Positions 1-8,952 are shown, numbered from the stretch's first letter. The stretch is DNA of 38,415 bases from M30B66 sp040882555 (GCA_040882555.1 JBBEBC010000039.1:1-38415); one strand, 5' to 3'. Numbers and translations are program-made. The notes: generated by a model not told the origin, from the letters alone.

Positions 1-138
1 TTTCGCTACAATCACTCACCCTTTTAATTCAGTGATTTTACTTTAATTATTACACTCATTCAAAGCAATTGTTAATCTAATTGTTGTAATAGCAAGTTGA
101 TTTCAATTATCAATATATTGATTTTTGGTAAGCGTAAA
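1..138. other. AT-rich left edge, no gene seen
   Basis: No coding sequence is visible here. The stretch holds a perfect 14-bp AT-rich palindrome (ATCAATATATTGAT, 109-122) followed on the + strand by a short T run. It could act as a weak terminator or simply reflect the base composition. It lies just downstream of the stop codon of the - strand gene that ends at 139. Confidence 0.4.
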
Positions 139-954
139 TCACCATCCACTTAGCAATAAATTTGTTGCTGCTTTATTACTGCATTTTTGATATTTCGAAT
201 AAGCCAAAGCGGCACTTTTTCTTATTTCTGAAGCATTTTGATTTTTTATGTATGCTCTAATAGCATCGTGAATGGTATAGGCTTCTGGACACATTAAACC
301 ACTTGTCCATAGTAAAGGATTTACATTTGCCGATTTTAATTCTTTTGAGAAAAAGTGTTTACTGTAGCATGCGAGAACCATAACATCTCGGCGCTTATTA
401 TCAATATTTACAAAATCATCATTTAATTGAAAATCCATCAAGCCATCATGGCCAATGTAAGCCAACAAATTGGCGTTGCCATTTATTCCCAGACTTGTAT
501 TTCCTGAGGTTACTGTACCAAGCTTTTTTCCACAAGAACTATTCAAAAAATCTAATGTGCATTGCTCAATAAATTGTCCATCATAAGCATCAGCAACTAA
601 ATAACAATTCTCAGTTTTATGTTTAAAGATTAACCGCTCTAAGATAGGAGCAGCAGCTTTTTGTGATTCAATCAATTGCCATTCCGTGCTTCTTTTAAAG
701 TAGGTACTAATTCCGAAGGCACATCCCCAATAGAGATTGTTCTTTGCATCTTGGCCGTTGCCAATATTGGCAGGCACCGGAACAATACCTTGGTATTTAT
801 TATCACAAAGTGCCACAAAGACATGAATCGTCTTGACCTGTGTACTTATATTATACGTATGAAAGTTCTTTTCCGAATATAAATTATTCGCTTTAACATT
901 TAAAGTGAATCTAGCAATAAGGCAAATGATAACTGAATAGGTATAGTGTTTCAT
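139..954 (-). CDS. Secreted protein of unknown function with a possible caspase-like His/Cys dyad
   Basis: A 271-residue protein whose hydrophobic N-terminus (about residues 1-22) looks like a signal peptide. I do not recognise a named family with certainty. Two strand-like segments end in residues typical of clan CD (caspase/gingipain/legumain-fold) peptidases: a hydrophobic run leading to YIGHDG (His169), and a second leading to VMVLACYS (Cys196). An earlier segment, VFVALCDN followed by GIVPVP, resembles the first strand of such a fold. The protein is Cys-rich (residues 50, 78, 117, 132, 141, 196, 222, 258), which would suit an exported, disulphide-containing protein. It is a single gene facing away from glnN, separated by 327 bp. 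The peptidase reading is inference; a non-enzymatic exported protein is equally possible. Confidence 0.7.
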   Translation of the reverse strand: MKHYTYSVIICLIARFTLNVKANNLYSEKNFHTYNISTQVKTIHVFVALCDNKYQGIVPVPANIGNGQDAKNNLYWGCAFGISTYFKRSTEWQLIESQKAAAPILERLIFKHKTENCYLVADAYDGQFIEQCTLDFLNSSCGKKLGTVTSGNTSLGINGNANLLAYIGHDGLMDFQLNDDFVNIDNKRRDVMVLACYSKHFFSKELKSANVNPLLWTSGLMCPEAYTIHDAIRAYIKNQNASEIRKSAALAYSKYQKCSNKAATNLLLSGW

Positions 955-1281
955 AGTTTTTATAAGTGGCTTGCATTATACTATTCAAATGACAAATAAG
1001 TCATCCAGTTTAACGATAACGACTACTTTTTATTCTTACATCATATGAATTAACATATTTAGTTGGGAGTTCAGCGTGTTGTTTCGCAAACAGTTTTGTA
1101 AGAGAGGCAAATTGGCAGAATTTGCAAAGGCAATTTAGTTGAGTTGGATAAAAAATCAGAAAATATCTGGCTTTAGGATAAAAAAGGGGAGGGGTGGTAA
1201 GAAAATAGTGCATAAAAATCTTGTATACCCCCTAAATAATTTACATTTGCCTCCGAAAAACTTAAAAATATTTCAAAATAT
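955..1281. other. 327-bp intergenic region between divergent genes
   Basis: The right part contains the promoter-like pair for glutamine synthetase (1221-1249) and a 32-nt untranslated leader. A 67-codon - strand reading frame at 1010-1213 has no recognisable features and I do not regard it as a gene. No clear promoter box could be assigned to the - strand gene at 954. Confidence 0.5.
1221..1249 (+). promoter_or_regulatory. Bacteroidota-type promoter of glutamine synthetase III
   Basis: TTG (1221-1223), an 18-bp spacer, then TACATTTG (1242-1249), a perfect match to the TAnnTTTG -7 box known from Bacteroidota sigma-A promoters. The expected transcript start is about 5 nt further on, leaving a leader of roughly 25-30 nt before the ATG at 1282. 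Confidence 0.6.
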
Positions 1282-3477
1282 ATGGCAACAATTCGTTTTC
1301 AGGCATTAGAATCTCTCATCAATCGTGAATATGTTCCAGTTGGTCCGCCCGTCAACAAAATTTCTGAGTATTTCGGGAAGCAGGTTTTTGGGGAAAAGGC
1401 TATGAAAGAATATTTAAGCAAAGAGGCTTATGATAAGGTCCGCGGAGCAGTTGAACATGGCACTCAGCTAGAGCGTGAAATTGCTGATCAAGTTTCTTCT
1501 GCCATGAAATCTTGGGCATTAAGTCAAGGAGCAAGTCACTTCACACATTGGTTTCAACCTTTAAATGGAGCAACGGCCGAAAAGCATGATTCCTTTTTCG
1601 AGCCACAAATGGATGGCACTGCCATTGAAAGTTTTAGTGGTAGCAATTTAATTCAGCAAGAACCTGACGCTTCTTCATTTCCAAGTGGAGGCATCAGAAA
1701 CACATTTGAGGCACGCGGATATACAGCTTGGGATCCAAGTTCTCCAGCATTCGTTATTGGAGGTACACTTTGTATTCCAACCATCTTTGTCTCATATACA
1801 GGTGAAGCGCTAGATTTTAAAACACCCTTATTAAAAGCGCTTCACGCACTTGATAAGGCAGCTGTTGATGTTTGCCAATACTTTGATAAAAGCGTAACCA
1901 AAGTAACTGCCACACTTGGTTGGGAGCAAGAATATTTTTTGATAGACGAAGCTCTTTATCATGCTCGTCCAGATTTATCTTTAACAGGTAGAACGTTATT
2001 TGGACATTCGCCAGCAAAAGGTCAACAGCTTGAAGATCATTATTTCGGAACCATTCCTGAACGAGTTACTGCATACATGCGTGACTTTGAGCTTGAGTGC
2101 ATCAAACTTGGTGTACCTATAAGAACCCGTCACAATGAAGTAGCTCCAAATCAATTCGAATGTGCCCCGATGTTCGAGGAAGCAAATCTAGCTGTCGATC
2201 ATAATCAATTGTTGATGGATGTAATGAGTAAAGTAGCTCGTCGACACCGTTTCCGCATTTTGCTACACGAAAAGCCATTTGCTGGTATAAATGGCTCGGG
2301 CAAACACAATAACTGGTCGCTTTCAACGAATACAGGAAAAAACCTTTTATCGCCTGGGCGCACTCCTAAAAACAATCTGCAATTCCTTACTTTCTTTATT
2401 AATACGTTGAAAGCCTTGCATACACATGCCGATTTAATGCGTGCAGCAATCGCTTCAGCAGGAAATGATCACCGCCTTGGTGCTAATGAAGCACCTCCTG
2501 CAATTATTTCTGCTTTCATTGGTTCACAGTTGACCTCGATTCTTAATGAATTTGAGCAAAAAGTTAAGGCTGGAAGTAAAATGACGCCTGATCAAAAAAC
2601 TGAACTAAAGCTTAATATTGGTAAGATTCCACAGATCTTATTGGACAATACAGATCGTAACCGAACTTCACCATTTGCTTTTACAGGAAACAAATTTGAA
2701 TTCCGAGCTGTAGGCTCTTCTGCAAACTGCTCTCAGTCTATGATTGTGCTTAATACAATGATGACGCAACAATTAAAAGAGTTTAAGATTGAAGTCGATG
2801 GCTTGATATCTAAAAAGAAGTTAGATAAGGATGAGGCTATTTTTCAAGTATTGAAGCGTTACATCACCGAGTCGAAGAATATTCGCTTCGAAGGGAATGG
2901 GTACGGCGATGAGTGGGTGAAGGAAGCAGCTAAGCGTGGATTAAGTAATTTTGCTAAAACACCCGAAGCGCTTGATACTTTTGTAACGAAAAAAAGTATT
3001 AAGCTTTTTGAAGACAATGATGTACTAAACCATCGTGAAATAGAAGCTCGTTATGAGATTCAGCTTGAAATGTACACGAAGAAAATACAGATTGAGTCGC
3101 GTGTGATGGGCGATTTGGCAGCAAATCACATCATCCCAACGTCGTTGAAATACCAAAGCGAATTAATTAATAATGTGCGTGGCTTGAAAGAAATTTTTGA
3201 CGATAAAACATTTAAAAAAGCTGCCCAAGCTCAGCTTGAAATCATTCGAAGCATTTCAGAGCATGTGAATATTATAAAAACTGCTGTTGATCAGATGATT
3301 GATACAAGGAAAGAGGCCAATAAAATAACTGACGCTAGAAAATTAGCCGACGCTTACTGCTATAAAGTTCAGCCATTTTTTGAAAAAATCAGATACAGTG
3401 TAGATAAATTAGAGTTACTGGTCGACGATGAAACATGGTGTTTACCTAAATATCGGGAGATGCTTTTCATCAACTAA
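1282..3477 (+). CDS. glnN: Glutamine synthetase type III
   Basis: A 731-residue cytoplasmic enzyme that makes glutamine from glutamate, ammonia and ATP. The length fits the GSIII class (about 700-730 residues) rather than GSI or GSII (about 350-470). Visible signatures include NQFECAP (about 290-296) and GSGKHNNWS (about 338-346), the metal/nucleotide-site segment of the GSIII family, together with the long C-terminal helical extension (about 560-731) typical of this class. The start at 1282 fits the upstream promoter and the usual N-terminus. No other nitrogen gene (glnB, amt) is adjacent. It is transcribed alone, with a clear promoter before and a strong hairpin terminator after. Confidence 0.97.
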   Translation: MATIRFQALESLINREYVPVGPPVNKISEYFGKQVFGEKAMKEYLSKEAYDKVRGAVEHGTQLEREIADQVSSAMKSWALSQGASHFTHWFQPLNGATAEKHDSFFEPQMDGTAIESFSGSNLIQQEPDASSFPSGGIRNTFEARGYTAWDPSSPAFVIGGTLCIPTIFVSYTGEALDFKTPLLKALHALDKAAVDVCQYFDKSVTKVTATLGWEQEYFLIDEALYHARPDLSLTGRTLFGHSPAKGQQLEDHYFGTIPERVTAYMRDFELECIKLGVPIRTRHNEVAPNQFECAPMFEEANLAVDHNQLLMDVMSKVARRHRFRILLHEKPFAGINGSGKHNNWSLSTNTGKNLLSPGRTPKNNLQFLTFFINTLKALHTHADLMRAAIASAGNDHRLGANEAPPAIISAFIGSQLTSILNEFEQKVKAGSKMTPDQKTELKLNIGKIPQILLDNTDRNRTSPFAFTGNKFEFRAVGSSANCSQSMIVLNTMMTQQLKEFKIEVDGLISKKKLDKDEAIFQVLKRYITESKNIRFEGNGYGDEWVKEAAKRGLSNFAKTPEALDTFVTKKSIKLFEDNDVLNHREIEARYEIQLEMYTKKIQIESRVMGDLAANHIIPTSLKYQSELINNVRGLKEIFDDKTFKKAAQAQLEIIRSISEHVNIIKTAVDQMIDTRKEANKITDARKLADAYCYKVQPFFEKIRYSVDKLELLVDDETWCLPKYREMLFIN

Positions 3478-3500
3478 AGAATTATTTTCTTGGAATTATT

Positions 3501-3531
3501 AAGAGAGTAGTAGCAACTACTCTCTTTTTTT
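3501..3531 (+). terminator. Rho-independent terminator of glnN
   Basis: A perfect 11-bp stem (AAGAGAGTAGT, loop AGCA, ACTACTCTCTT) runs into a T tract, 23 bp after the glnN stop codon. Confidence 0.9.
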
Positions 3532-3562
3532 GTTAATTTACTCATTAGATTACACTGAATTA

Positions 3563-3591
3563 TTGTGTAAGTCACAATTTTGTTAATTTAG
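3563..3591 (+). promoter_or_regulatory. Promoter-like pair before the PorE-like gene
   Basis: TTG (3563-3565), an 18-bp spacer, then TAATTTAG (3584-3591), one base off TAnnTTTG. Spacing equals that of the glnN promoter. The ATG follows 31 nt downstream. Confidence 0.45.
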
Positions 3592-3622
3592 CCACCTGCA
3601 ACATGCATACAAGTTTTTAATT

Positions 3623-5719
3623 ATGGTAAAAACCTATAATCAATTTCTAACAGCTACTTTACTGTTAATCTTTATTGCGAGCGCCGCAATTGCTCAGCCT
3701 AAACGAGTTCGTGAGGCAGACCGTCTTTATAATAACAAAGAGTATTATGAAGCTTTGGAAGCTTATAAGAAAGCAAGTGAAAGTATAAGAGGTAACAAGG
3801 CATTAAAGGGCGAAGTAACCTTTAAGCAAGCACTTTGTTACATGGCTTTTAATGACACGAAGAAAGCTGAGGTTTGGTTTGCAAAGGCAATCAAAGCAAA
3901 GTATCAGAACCCTGAAGCTGTTTTATATCTAGCAGATATGAAGCGTAAAAACGGGAAGTATGATGAAGCTCTTGCTGAATACGAGAATTACATGAAACTC
4001 AAGCCAGATGACGCTCGTGGTTCCACCGGACTTGAAAGTTGCAAGCTTGCTGTTAAATGGAAAGAGAAGCCAACTAAGCATGAAATTATCAACGTTAGAG
4101 ATCTTAATTCTAAGTATGATGATTTTTCGCCAATATATTCGAGGAAAAATTTCAAAGAAGTAATTTTTACATCGAGCCGTGAAGGCTCTATGGGAAATGG
4201 AATGGACGGTTGGACAGGTGAAGCTTTTTCAGATATCTATGAAGCAAAGCTTGATAGAAATGGAAAGTGGAGTACTCCTTCTCCATTCAAGGAGCCTTTG
4301 AATTCGAAGTATAATGATGGAGCAACTTCTCTTAATCGTAAATACAGCATTCTATTCTTTACAAGATGTGAATATGATAAGAATAAGGTGAAAGGTTGTC
4401 AAATCTTTACGACCAGAAAAAAGGGAAATACATGGGATGATCCTGTACTGATTCCATTTGCAGCAGATACTTTCACAGTTGGTCATCCTTGGATTAGTGA
4501 TGATGATCAAACATTGCTGTTTGCTTCTGATATGCCAGGAGGAATGGGCGGAAGAGACATCTGGATGGCTACTTACGACAAGAAATCTAAAGCATGGAGT
4601 AATCCTATAAATCTAGGACCACAGGTGAATACTGCAAATGATGAGTTATATCCAACTCTTCGTGATGATTCAACTCTATATTTCTCCTCAAACGGACATG
4701 TAGGCATGGGCGGTCTAGATCTTTTCGAAGCAAAATTATCTGACGGTAAGTGGGGTGCAGTTTCAAATTTGAAGTTTCCTTTAAACTCTGAAGCAGACGA
4801 CTTCGGGATTATTTTCGAAGGGAAAAAAGAAAGAGGCTTTTTTACTTCGGCGCGCGAAGGCGGTCGTGGTGGAGCTGATATTTATTCTTTTACAGTTCCT
4901 CCGGTTCTCTTTACTATAGGGGGTATTGTGTATGATTTCGACACAAAAGAGCCAGTTGAAAGTGCAAAAGTTGTCATGGTTGATAAAGACGGTATGACTT
5001 ATGAAATTACCACTGACAAAACAGGTTCTTATTATTTTGATGAGACGAAATTTGTAGAAGAAAATACTTACAACATTACGGCAAGTGCAAATGAATATCT
5101 TAATGATAAAGGCACTGAAACTACTGAGGGAGAAACTCAAGGTAAAGATTATAAAAAGGATTTTTATCTAAAGACAACCAAAAAAGGCCCAATCAAACTA
5201 CCTGAAATTCTTTATGACTTGAATTCAGCTGTACTTCGCCCAGAAAGCCGGGATTCTTTGAATGGTTTGATTCAAACTCTAAGAGATAATCCAAACATCA
5301 CTATTGAACTGATGTCTCACACAGACTCTAGAGGTTCTGCAAAATCAAACATCGATTTGTCTCAAAGAAGAGCGCAGTCGGTTGTTGAGTACTTAGTTTC
5401 TCAAAAAATTGATCCTTCAAGATTGGGGGCAAAAGGCTATGGAGAAACTAGATTGCTGAATAAGTGTAAGGATGGTGTTAAGTGCACTGAAGAAGAGCAT
5501 CAGCGAAATCGTAGAACGGAGTTTAAAATTACAGCTACTAATTTTGTGCCTTCTGAAGGTTCACCTGAATATGTAGCTCCAAAAGTTGAAACTGTTGATG
5601 AAGATGCTGAGATTCAGACAGAAGTTGATGAAATTAAGAGAACTAATATTGATCTCGACAGTATAAAAAATGAAGTGCCTCCAACAGAGGAGCCCGTTAA
5701 GGAAGATCCAAAAAAGTAA
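3623..5719 (+). CDS. PorE-like OmpA-family lipid/peptidoglycan-associated protein (TPR, PD40 propeller, CRD, OmpA)
   Basis: A 698-residue exported protein with a signal peptide at about 1-24 (ends AAIAQ). Order of parts: TPR helices (about 28-150); a WD40/PD40-type beta-propeller with repeated [FS]SDMPGGMGG / SSNGHVGMGG-type blades (about 160-425); a carboxypeptidase-regulatory-like beta-sandwich (about 430-510, FTIGGIVYDFDTKEPV); and an OmpA C-terminal peptidoglycan-binding domain (about 525-640) with SHTDSRG at 565-571 and LSQRRA, the residues that contact diaminopimelate. A charged acidic tail follows. This exact architecture is that of PorE, the T9SS component that ties the PorK/L/M/N/P machinery to peptidoglycan. 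Bacteroidota often carry several paralogues, so whether this is the true PorE or a relative is open. Confidence 0.9.
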   Translation: MVKTYNQFLTATLLLIFIASAAIAQPKRVREADRLYNNKEYYEALEAYKKASESIRGNKALKGEVTFKQALCYMAFNDTKKAEVWFAKAIKAKYQNPEAVLYLADMKRKNGKYDEALAEYENYMKLKPDDARGSTGLESCKLAVKWKEKPTKHEIINVRDLNSKYDDFSPIYSRKNFKEVIFTSSREGSMGNGMDGWTGEAFSDIYEAKLDRNGKWSTPSPFKEPLNSKYNDGATSLNRKYSILFFTRCEYDKNKVKGCQIFTTRKKGNTWDDPVLIPFAADTFTVGHPWISDDDQTLLFASDMPGGMGGRDIWMATYDKKSKAWSNPINLGPQVNTANDELYPTLRDDSTLYFSSNGHVGMGGLDLFEAKLSDGKWGAVSNLKFPLNSEADDFGIIFEGKKERGFFTSAREGGRGGADIYSFTVPPVLFTIGGIVYDFDTKEPVESAKVVMVDKDGMTYEITTDKTGSYYFDETKFVEENTYNITASANEYLNDKGTETTEGETQGKDYKKDFYLKTTKKGPIKLPEILYDLNSAVLRPESRDSLNGLIQTLRDNPNITIELMSHTDSRGSAKSNIDLSQRRAQSVVEYLVSQKIDPSRLGAKGYGETRLLNKCKDGVKCTEEEHQRNRRTEFKITATNFVPSEGSPEYVAPKVETVDEDAEIQTEVDEIKRTNIDLDSIKNEVPPTEEPVKEDPKK

Positions 5720-5746
5720 GAGATTTTTCATCCAAAATCACAATTC

Positions 5747-5780
5747 AACATCCTGCCTCTGTGCAGGATGTTTTTATTTT
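5747..5780 (+). terminator. Rho-independent terminator after the PorE-like gene
   Basis: A 10-bp stem (AACATCCTGC, 6-nt loop, GCAGGATGTT) is followed by a T-rich run. It ends only about 6-13 bp before the purM start. An ATG at 5768 lies inside the 3' arm, a reason to reject that codon as the purM start. Confidence 0.88.
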
Positions 5781-5785
5781 ATACC

Positions 5786-6958
5786 ATGGCATCAAATGAT
5801 AATTATGCAGCAAGGGGAGTTTCTTCAGGGAAGGAAGAAGTTCATGCAGCAATTAAAAACGTTGATAAAGGCCTATTTCCAAAGGCTTTCTGCAAGATAG
5901 TTCCAGATACTCTTAGTAATGATCCGGATTATGCATTAGTGATGCATGCAGACGGTGCGGGCACCAAATCTTCATTAGCGTATATGTATTGGAAACAGAC
6001 CGGTGATATATCAGTCTGGCGAGGTATTGCTCAAGATGCATTGGTAATGAATACGGATGATTTACTTTGTGTTGGAGCAACAGAAAGTATGTTGGTTTCC
6101 TCTACCATCGGAAGAAATAAAAATCTCATTCCAGGAGAGGTTTTGAAGGAAATTATTTCTGGTACTCAGGATCTTTGCAACTGGTTTAATTCATTTGGTA
6201 TTCAGCTGGTTTTAACAGGAGGAGAAACTGCCGATGTTGGAGATTTGGTAAGGACAATTATTGTTGATTCAACAGTTGTTGCCAGAATAAAGAGAGAAGA
6301 CGTAATTGATAATGCTCGAATTGCAGCAGGTGACGTAATTATTGGTCTGTCATCCTTTGGTCAAGCCACTTATGAAGATAGTTATAATGGAGGAATGGGA
6401 AGTAACGGCTTAACTTCTGCAAGACATGATGTGTTTTCAAAAGAGCTAGCTGCGATTTATCCTGAGAGTTATGATCCATTATTGCCGATGGAGCTTATTT
6501 ATTGCGGAAAGCATAAGCTTACAGATCAAGTTCCAGGCTTAACTGTGGACTATGGTAAGCTAGTTCTATCACCAACAAGAACGTATGCACCGATAATCAA
6601 AAAAATACTCGATAAACATAGGAAGGAGATTCATGGTATGGTGCATTGCAGCGGAGGTGGTCAGACTAAGATTTTACATTTTATAGACAATCTGCACATA
6701 ATTAAGGATAATTTATTTAAGACGCCACCCTTGTTTAAAGCTATTCAAGAGGCCTCTGCCACCAATTGGGAAGAAATGTACAAGGTATTTAATATGGGGC
6801 ATAGAATGGAAATTTATGTCAAACCTCAATTTGCCAAAGAGATAATTGAAATTTCAAAATCGTTTGATGTTGATGCTCAAATTGTTGGAAGAGTAGAAAG
6901 TAGTGATTCTAAAAAATTAAGCATACATTCTGAATATGGAGATTTCTCTTATACCTGA
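5786..6958 (+). CDS. purM: Phosphoribosylformylglycinamidine cyclo-ligase (AIR synthetase)
   Basis: A 390-residue cytosolic enzyme of purine synthesis that closes the imidazole ring of FGAM to give AIR using ATP. The PurM fold is recognisable from HADGAGTKSSLAY (N-terminal P-loop-like region), ALVMNTDDLLCVGA and GGETADVGDLVR (about residues 150-160), then the AIRS C-terminal domain with MVHCSGGGQTK. It is longer than the enterobacterial enzyme (about 345), as is usual for Bacteroidota. I place the start at the second in-frame ATG (MASNDNYAARG), because the upstream ATG at 5768 falls in a terminator stem. It precedes prfA by 25 bp and pyrF beyond it, probably co-transcribed in part. Confidence 0.95.
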   Translation: MASNDNYAARGVSSGKEEVHAAIKNVDKGLFPKAFCKIVPDTLSNDPDYALVMHADGAGTKSSLAYMYWKQTGDISVWRGIAQDALVMNTDDLLCVGATESMLVSSTIGRNKNLIPGEVLKEIISGTQDLCNWFNSFGIQLVLTGGETADVGDLVRTIIVDSTVVARIKREDVIDNARIAAGDVIIGLSSFGQATYEDSYNGGMGSNGLTSARHDVFSKELAAIYPESYDPLLPMELIYCGKHKLTDQVPGLTVDYGKLVLSPTRTYAPIIKKILDKHRKEIHGMVHCSGGGQTKILHFIDNLHIIKDNLFKTPPLFKAIQEASATNWEEMYKVFNMGHRMEIYVKPQFAKEIIEISKSFDVDAQIVGRVESSDSKKLSIHSEYGDFSYT

Positions 6959-6971
6959 GAATCAAAATCCT

Positions 6972-6979
6972 TAATTTCG
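6972..6979 (+). promoter_or_regulatory. -7-like box TAATTTCG directly before prfA
   Basis: TAATTTCG differs by one base from TAnnTTTG and ends only 4 nt before the prfA ATG. If it is used, the transcript would begin at or next to the start codon (leaderless). No TTG is found at the expected upstream distance, so support is partial. Confidence 0.3.
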
Positions 6980-6983
6980 CCAC

Positions 6984-8075
6984 ATGCAGGAAAATGAACT
7001 TCAAAGAAAGTTGCAAGCTATTAAGGCTAGATATGCTGAGGTAGAGATTTCTCTCTCGGATCCGGGAGTGATTGGCGATATGGCTCGCTTTAAGCGGATG
7101 AATAAGGAATACAAAGACCTGCAGAATGTAGTAGTGGCTGCCGAAAGTTATGATGAAATCATGCAAAGGTATCATTCGGCGAGACAGGTAATCATGTCTG
7201 ATGAGGATGAAGATTTCAAGCAGATGGCAAGAGAAGAATTGGACGAAGTAGAGGCAACCAAAGAAAAACTGGAGGAAGAGATAAGAATACTTCTAATACC
7301 AAAGGATCCGGAGGATGCAAGAGACGCTGTGCTTGAAGTAAGAGCCGGCACCGGAGGTGATGAAGCCTCTATATTTGCTGGAGATTTGGCAAGAATGTAC
7401 ATGAAATTTTGCGAGAATCGAGGTTGGAAGGTTACTGTGATAGACGAGCATGCAGGTACAATGGGTGGTTATAAAGAAATTGTGATGGAGGTGAGTGGAG
7501 ATAATGTGTATGGTATTTTGAAATATGAATCAGGTGTTCATCGAGTTCAACGTGTTCCAGCTACAGAGACGCAGGGCAGGGTTCACACCTCAGCAGCAAC
7601 AGTAGTAGTACTTCCTGAGGCAGATGAAGTTGATGTAGTTATTAATCCTGCGGATTTAGAATTTCAAACATCAAGATCTGGTGGAGCCGGTGGGCAAAAC
7701 GTTAACAAAGTAGAAACTAAAGTTCAACTTACCCATAAGCCTTCTGGTATTACGGTGATGTGTCAAATAGAGCGTTCACAATTAGGAAATAAAGAAAGAG
7801 CAATGGTTATGCTTAGGACGAGGCTTTATGACCTTGAATTAGCGAAACATAATGATGCCATTTCCTCAAGAAGAAAAACGATGGTATCGACTGGTGATCG
7901 TTCAGCAAAAATTAGAACCTATAATTATCCTCAGAGTCGTGTTACAGATCATCGAATTGGTTATACGATGTACAATTTGCCTGCATTTGTAAATGGTGAT
8001 ATTGAAGAGGTTATTCATGCTTTACAGGTTGCCGAAAATGCTGAGAAAATGAAAGAAGGAGAAAGAGCGTTATGA
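6984..8075 (+). CDS. prfA: Peptide chain release factor 1
   Basis: A 363-residue cytosolic protein that recognises UAA and UAG stop codons and triggers peptide release. The codon-reading PAT motif (residues 192-194 in QRVPATETQGRVHTS) marks it as RF1 rather than RF2. The universal GGQ that reaches the peptidyl-transferase centre is at 236-238 (SGGAGGQNVNKVE). The N-terminal helical domain and full length are present. Its last four bases overlap the start of pyrF (ATGA, 8072-8075), indicating translational coupling. Confidence 0.98.
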   Translation: MQENELQRKLQAIKARYAEVEISLSDPGVIGDMARFKRMNKEYKDLQNVVVAAESYDEIMQRYHSARQVIMSDEDEDFKQMAREELDEVEATKEKLEEEIRILLIPKDPEDARDAVLEVRAGTGGDEASIFAGDLARMYMKFCENRGWKVTVIDEHAGTMGGYKEIVMEVSGDNVYGILKYESGVHRVQRVPATETQGRVHTSAATVVVLPEADEVDVVINPADLEFQTSRSGGAGGQNVNKVETKVQLTHKPSGITVMCQIERSQLGNKERAMVMLRTRLYDLELAKHNDAISSRRKTMVSTGDRSAKIRTYNYPQSRVTDHRIGYTMYNLPAFVNGDIEEVIHALQVAENAEKMKEGERAL

Positions 8076-8887
8076 AACGGGCCGAGCTGATAAACGTAAT
8101 CAAAAAGCAGAGAAGTTATTTATGTGTTGGCTTGGACACCGATTTAAGAAAAATTCCTTCCTTTTTACTGAAAGAAGAAGATCCAATTTTCGAGTTCAAT
8201 AAAGCTATTATCGAGGAAACACAACAATACTGTGTCGCATACAAGCCAAATCTAGCGTTTTATGAGTCTTTAGGACCGAAAGGCTTGATTTCACTCCAAA
8301 AAACGCTCGACATAATACCAGAAACGCATTTCACTATTGCAGATGCAAAACGCGGTGATATCGGAAATACTGCATCAATGTATGCAAAAGCCTTTTTCGA
8401 TATTTATGGTTTTGATTCAATCACCGTGGCACCTTATATGGGAAGAGATTCGATTGAACCATTTTTGGATTATCCAGGAAAATGGGCAATCGTACTAGGA
8501 CTGACAAGTAATACGGGAGCAGATGATTTTGAGCAACTTGAGTTAAATTCTGGAGGAAAGTTGTATGAGATGGTTATTCAAACTGTGGCAGGGTATGGTA
8601 GCATTGAAGACACAATGTTTGTTGCTGGTGCCACGAGAACAGAAGAATTGAAGCGAATTCGAGAGATTGTACCAGACTATTTCTTACTAATACCAGGGGT
8701 TGGGGCGCAAGGTGGAGATTTAGAAGCAGTGAGTAAAGCAACCTTAACTAAAGAATGTGGAATCCTTGTCAATGCTTCAAGAAGTATTCTTTATGCATCT
8801 TCAGATACAGATTTTGCATCTGCAGCTGGCAGAGAAGCTCAATCGATGCAAATGCAAATGGCTACACTGCTTGATGGCAGGATTTAG
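8072..8887 (+). CDS. pyrF: Orotidine 5'-phosphate decarboxylase, type 2
   Basis: A 271-residue cytosolic enzyme that converts OMP to UMP, the last step of pyrimidine synthesis. The catalytic Asp-Lys-Asp array is visible in DAKRGDIGNT (D91, K93, D96), with the phosphate-binding end GILVNASRSILYAS near residues 230-243. Length and the LCVGLDTDLRKIP opening fit the longer type 2 (archaeal/actinobacterial/Bacteroidota) branch rather than the 230-residue E. coli type. It overlaps prfA by 4 bases and shares its transcript. Confidence 0.96.
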   Translation: MKRAELINVIKKQRSYLCVGLDTDLRKIPSFLLKEEDPIFEFNKAIIEETQQYCVAYKPNLAFYESLGPKGLISLQKTLDIIPETHFTIADAKRGDIGNTASMYAKAFFDIYGFDSITVAPYMGRDSIEPFLDYPGKWAIVLGLTSNTGADDFEQLELNSGGKLYEMVIQTVAGYGSIEDTMFVAGATRTEELKRIREIVPDYFLLIPGVGAQGGDLEAVSKATLTKECGILVNASRSILYASSDTDFASAAGREAQSMQMQMATLLDGRI

Positions 8888-8915
8888 CTCGTAATTCAAA
8901 TTTTATTGCATTGGA

Positions 8916-8952
8916 AGCAAAGTTTTTGCATAACATGCAAAAGCACTTTGCT
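8916..8952 (+). other. Nested stem-loop between pyrF and the DUF2851 gene
   Basis: An outer 7-bp stem (AGCAAAG/CTTTGCT) encloses an inner 8-bp stem (TTTTGCAT, loop AAC, ATGCAAAA) with a small asymmetric bulge. No proper T tract follows, so it may be a weak terminator or an RNA structure rather than a classical terminator. Confidence 0.5.

Noticed and set aside
1010..1213. 67-codon - strand frame between the first gene and glnN
   Set aside because: Low-complexity, no family features, overlaps the control region of glnN.
5670..5900. 76-codon + strand frame spanning the terminator before purM
   Set aside because: Runs through a strong terminator and into purM in another frame; no recognisable product.
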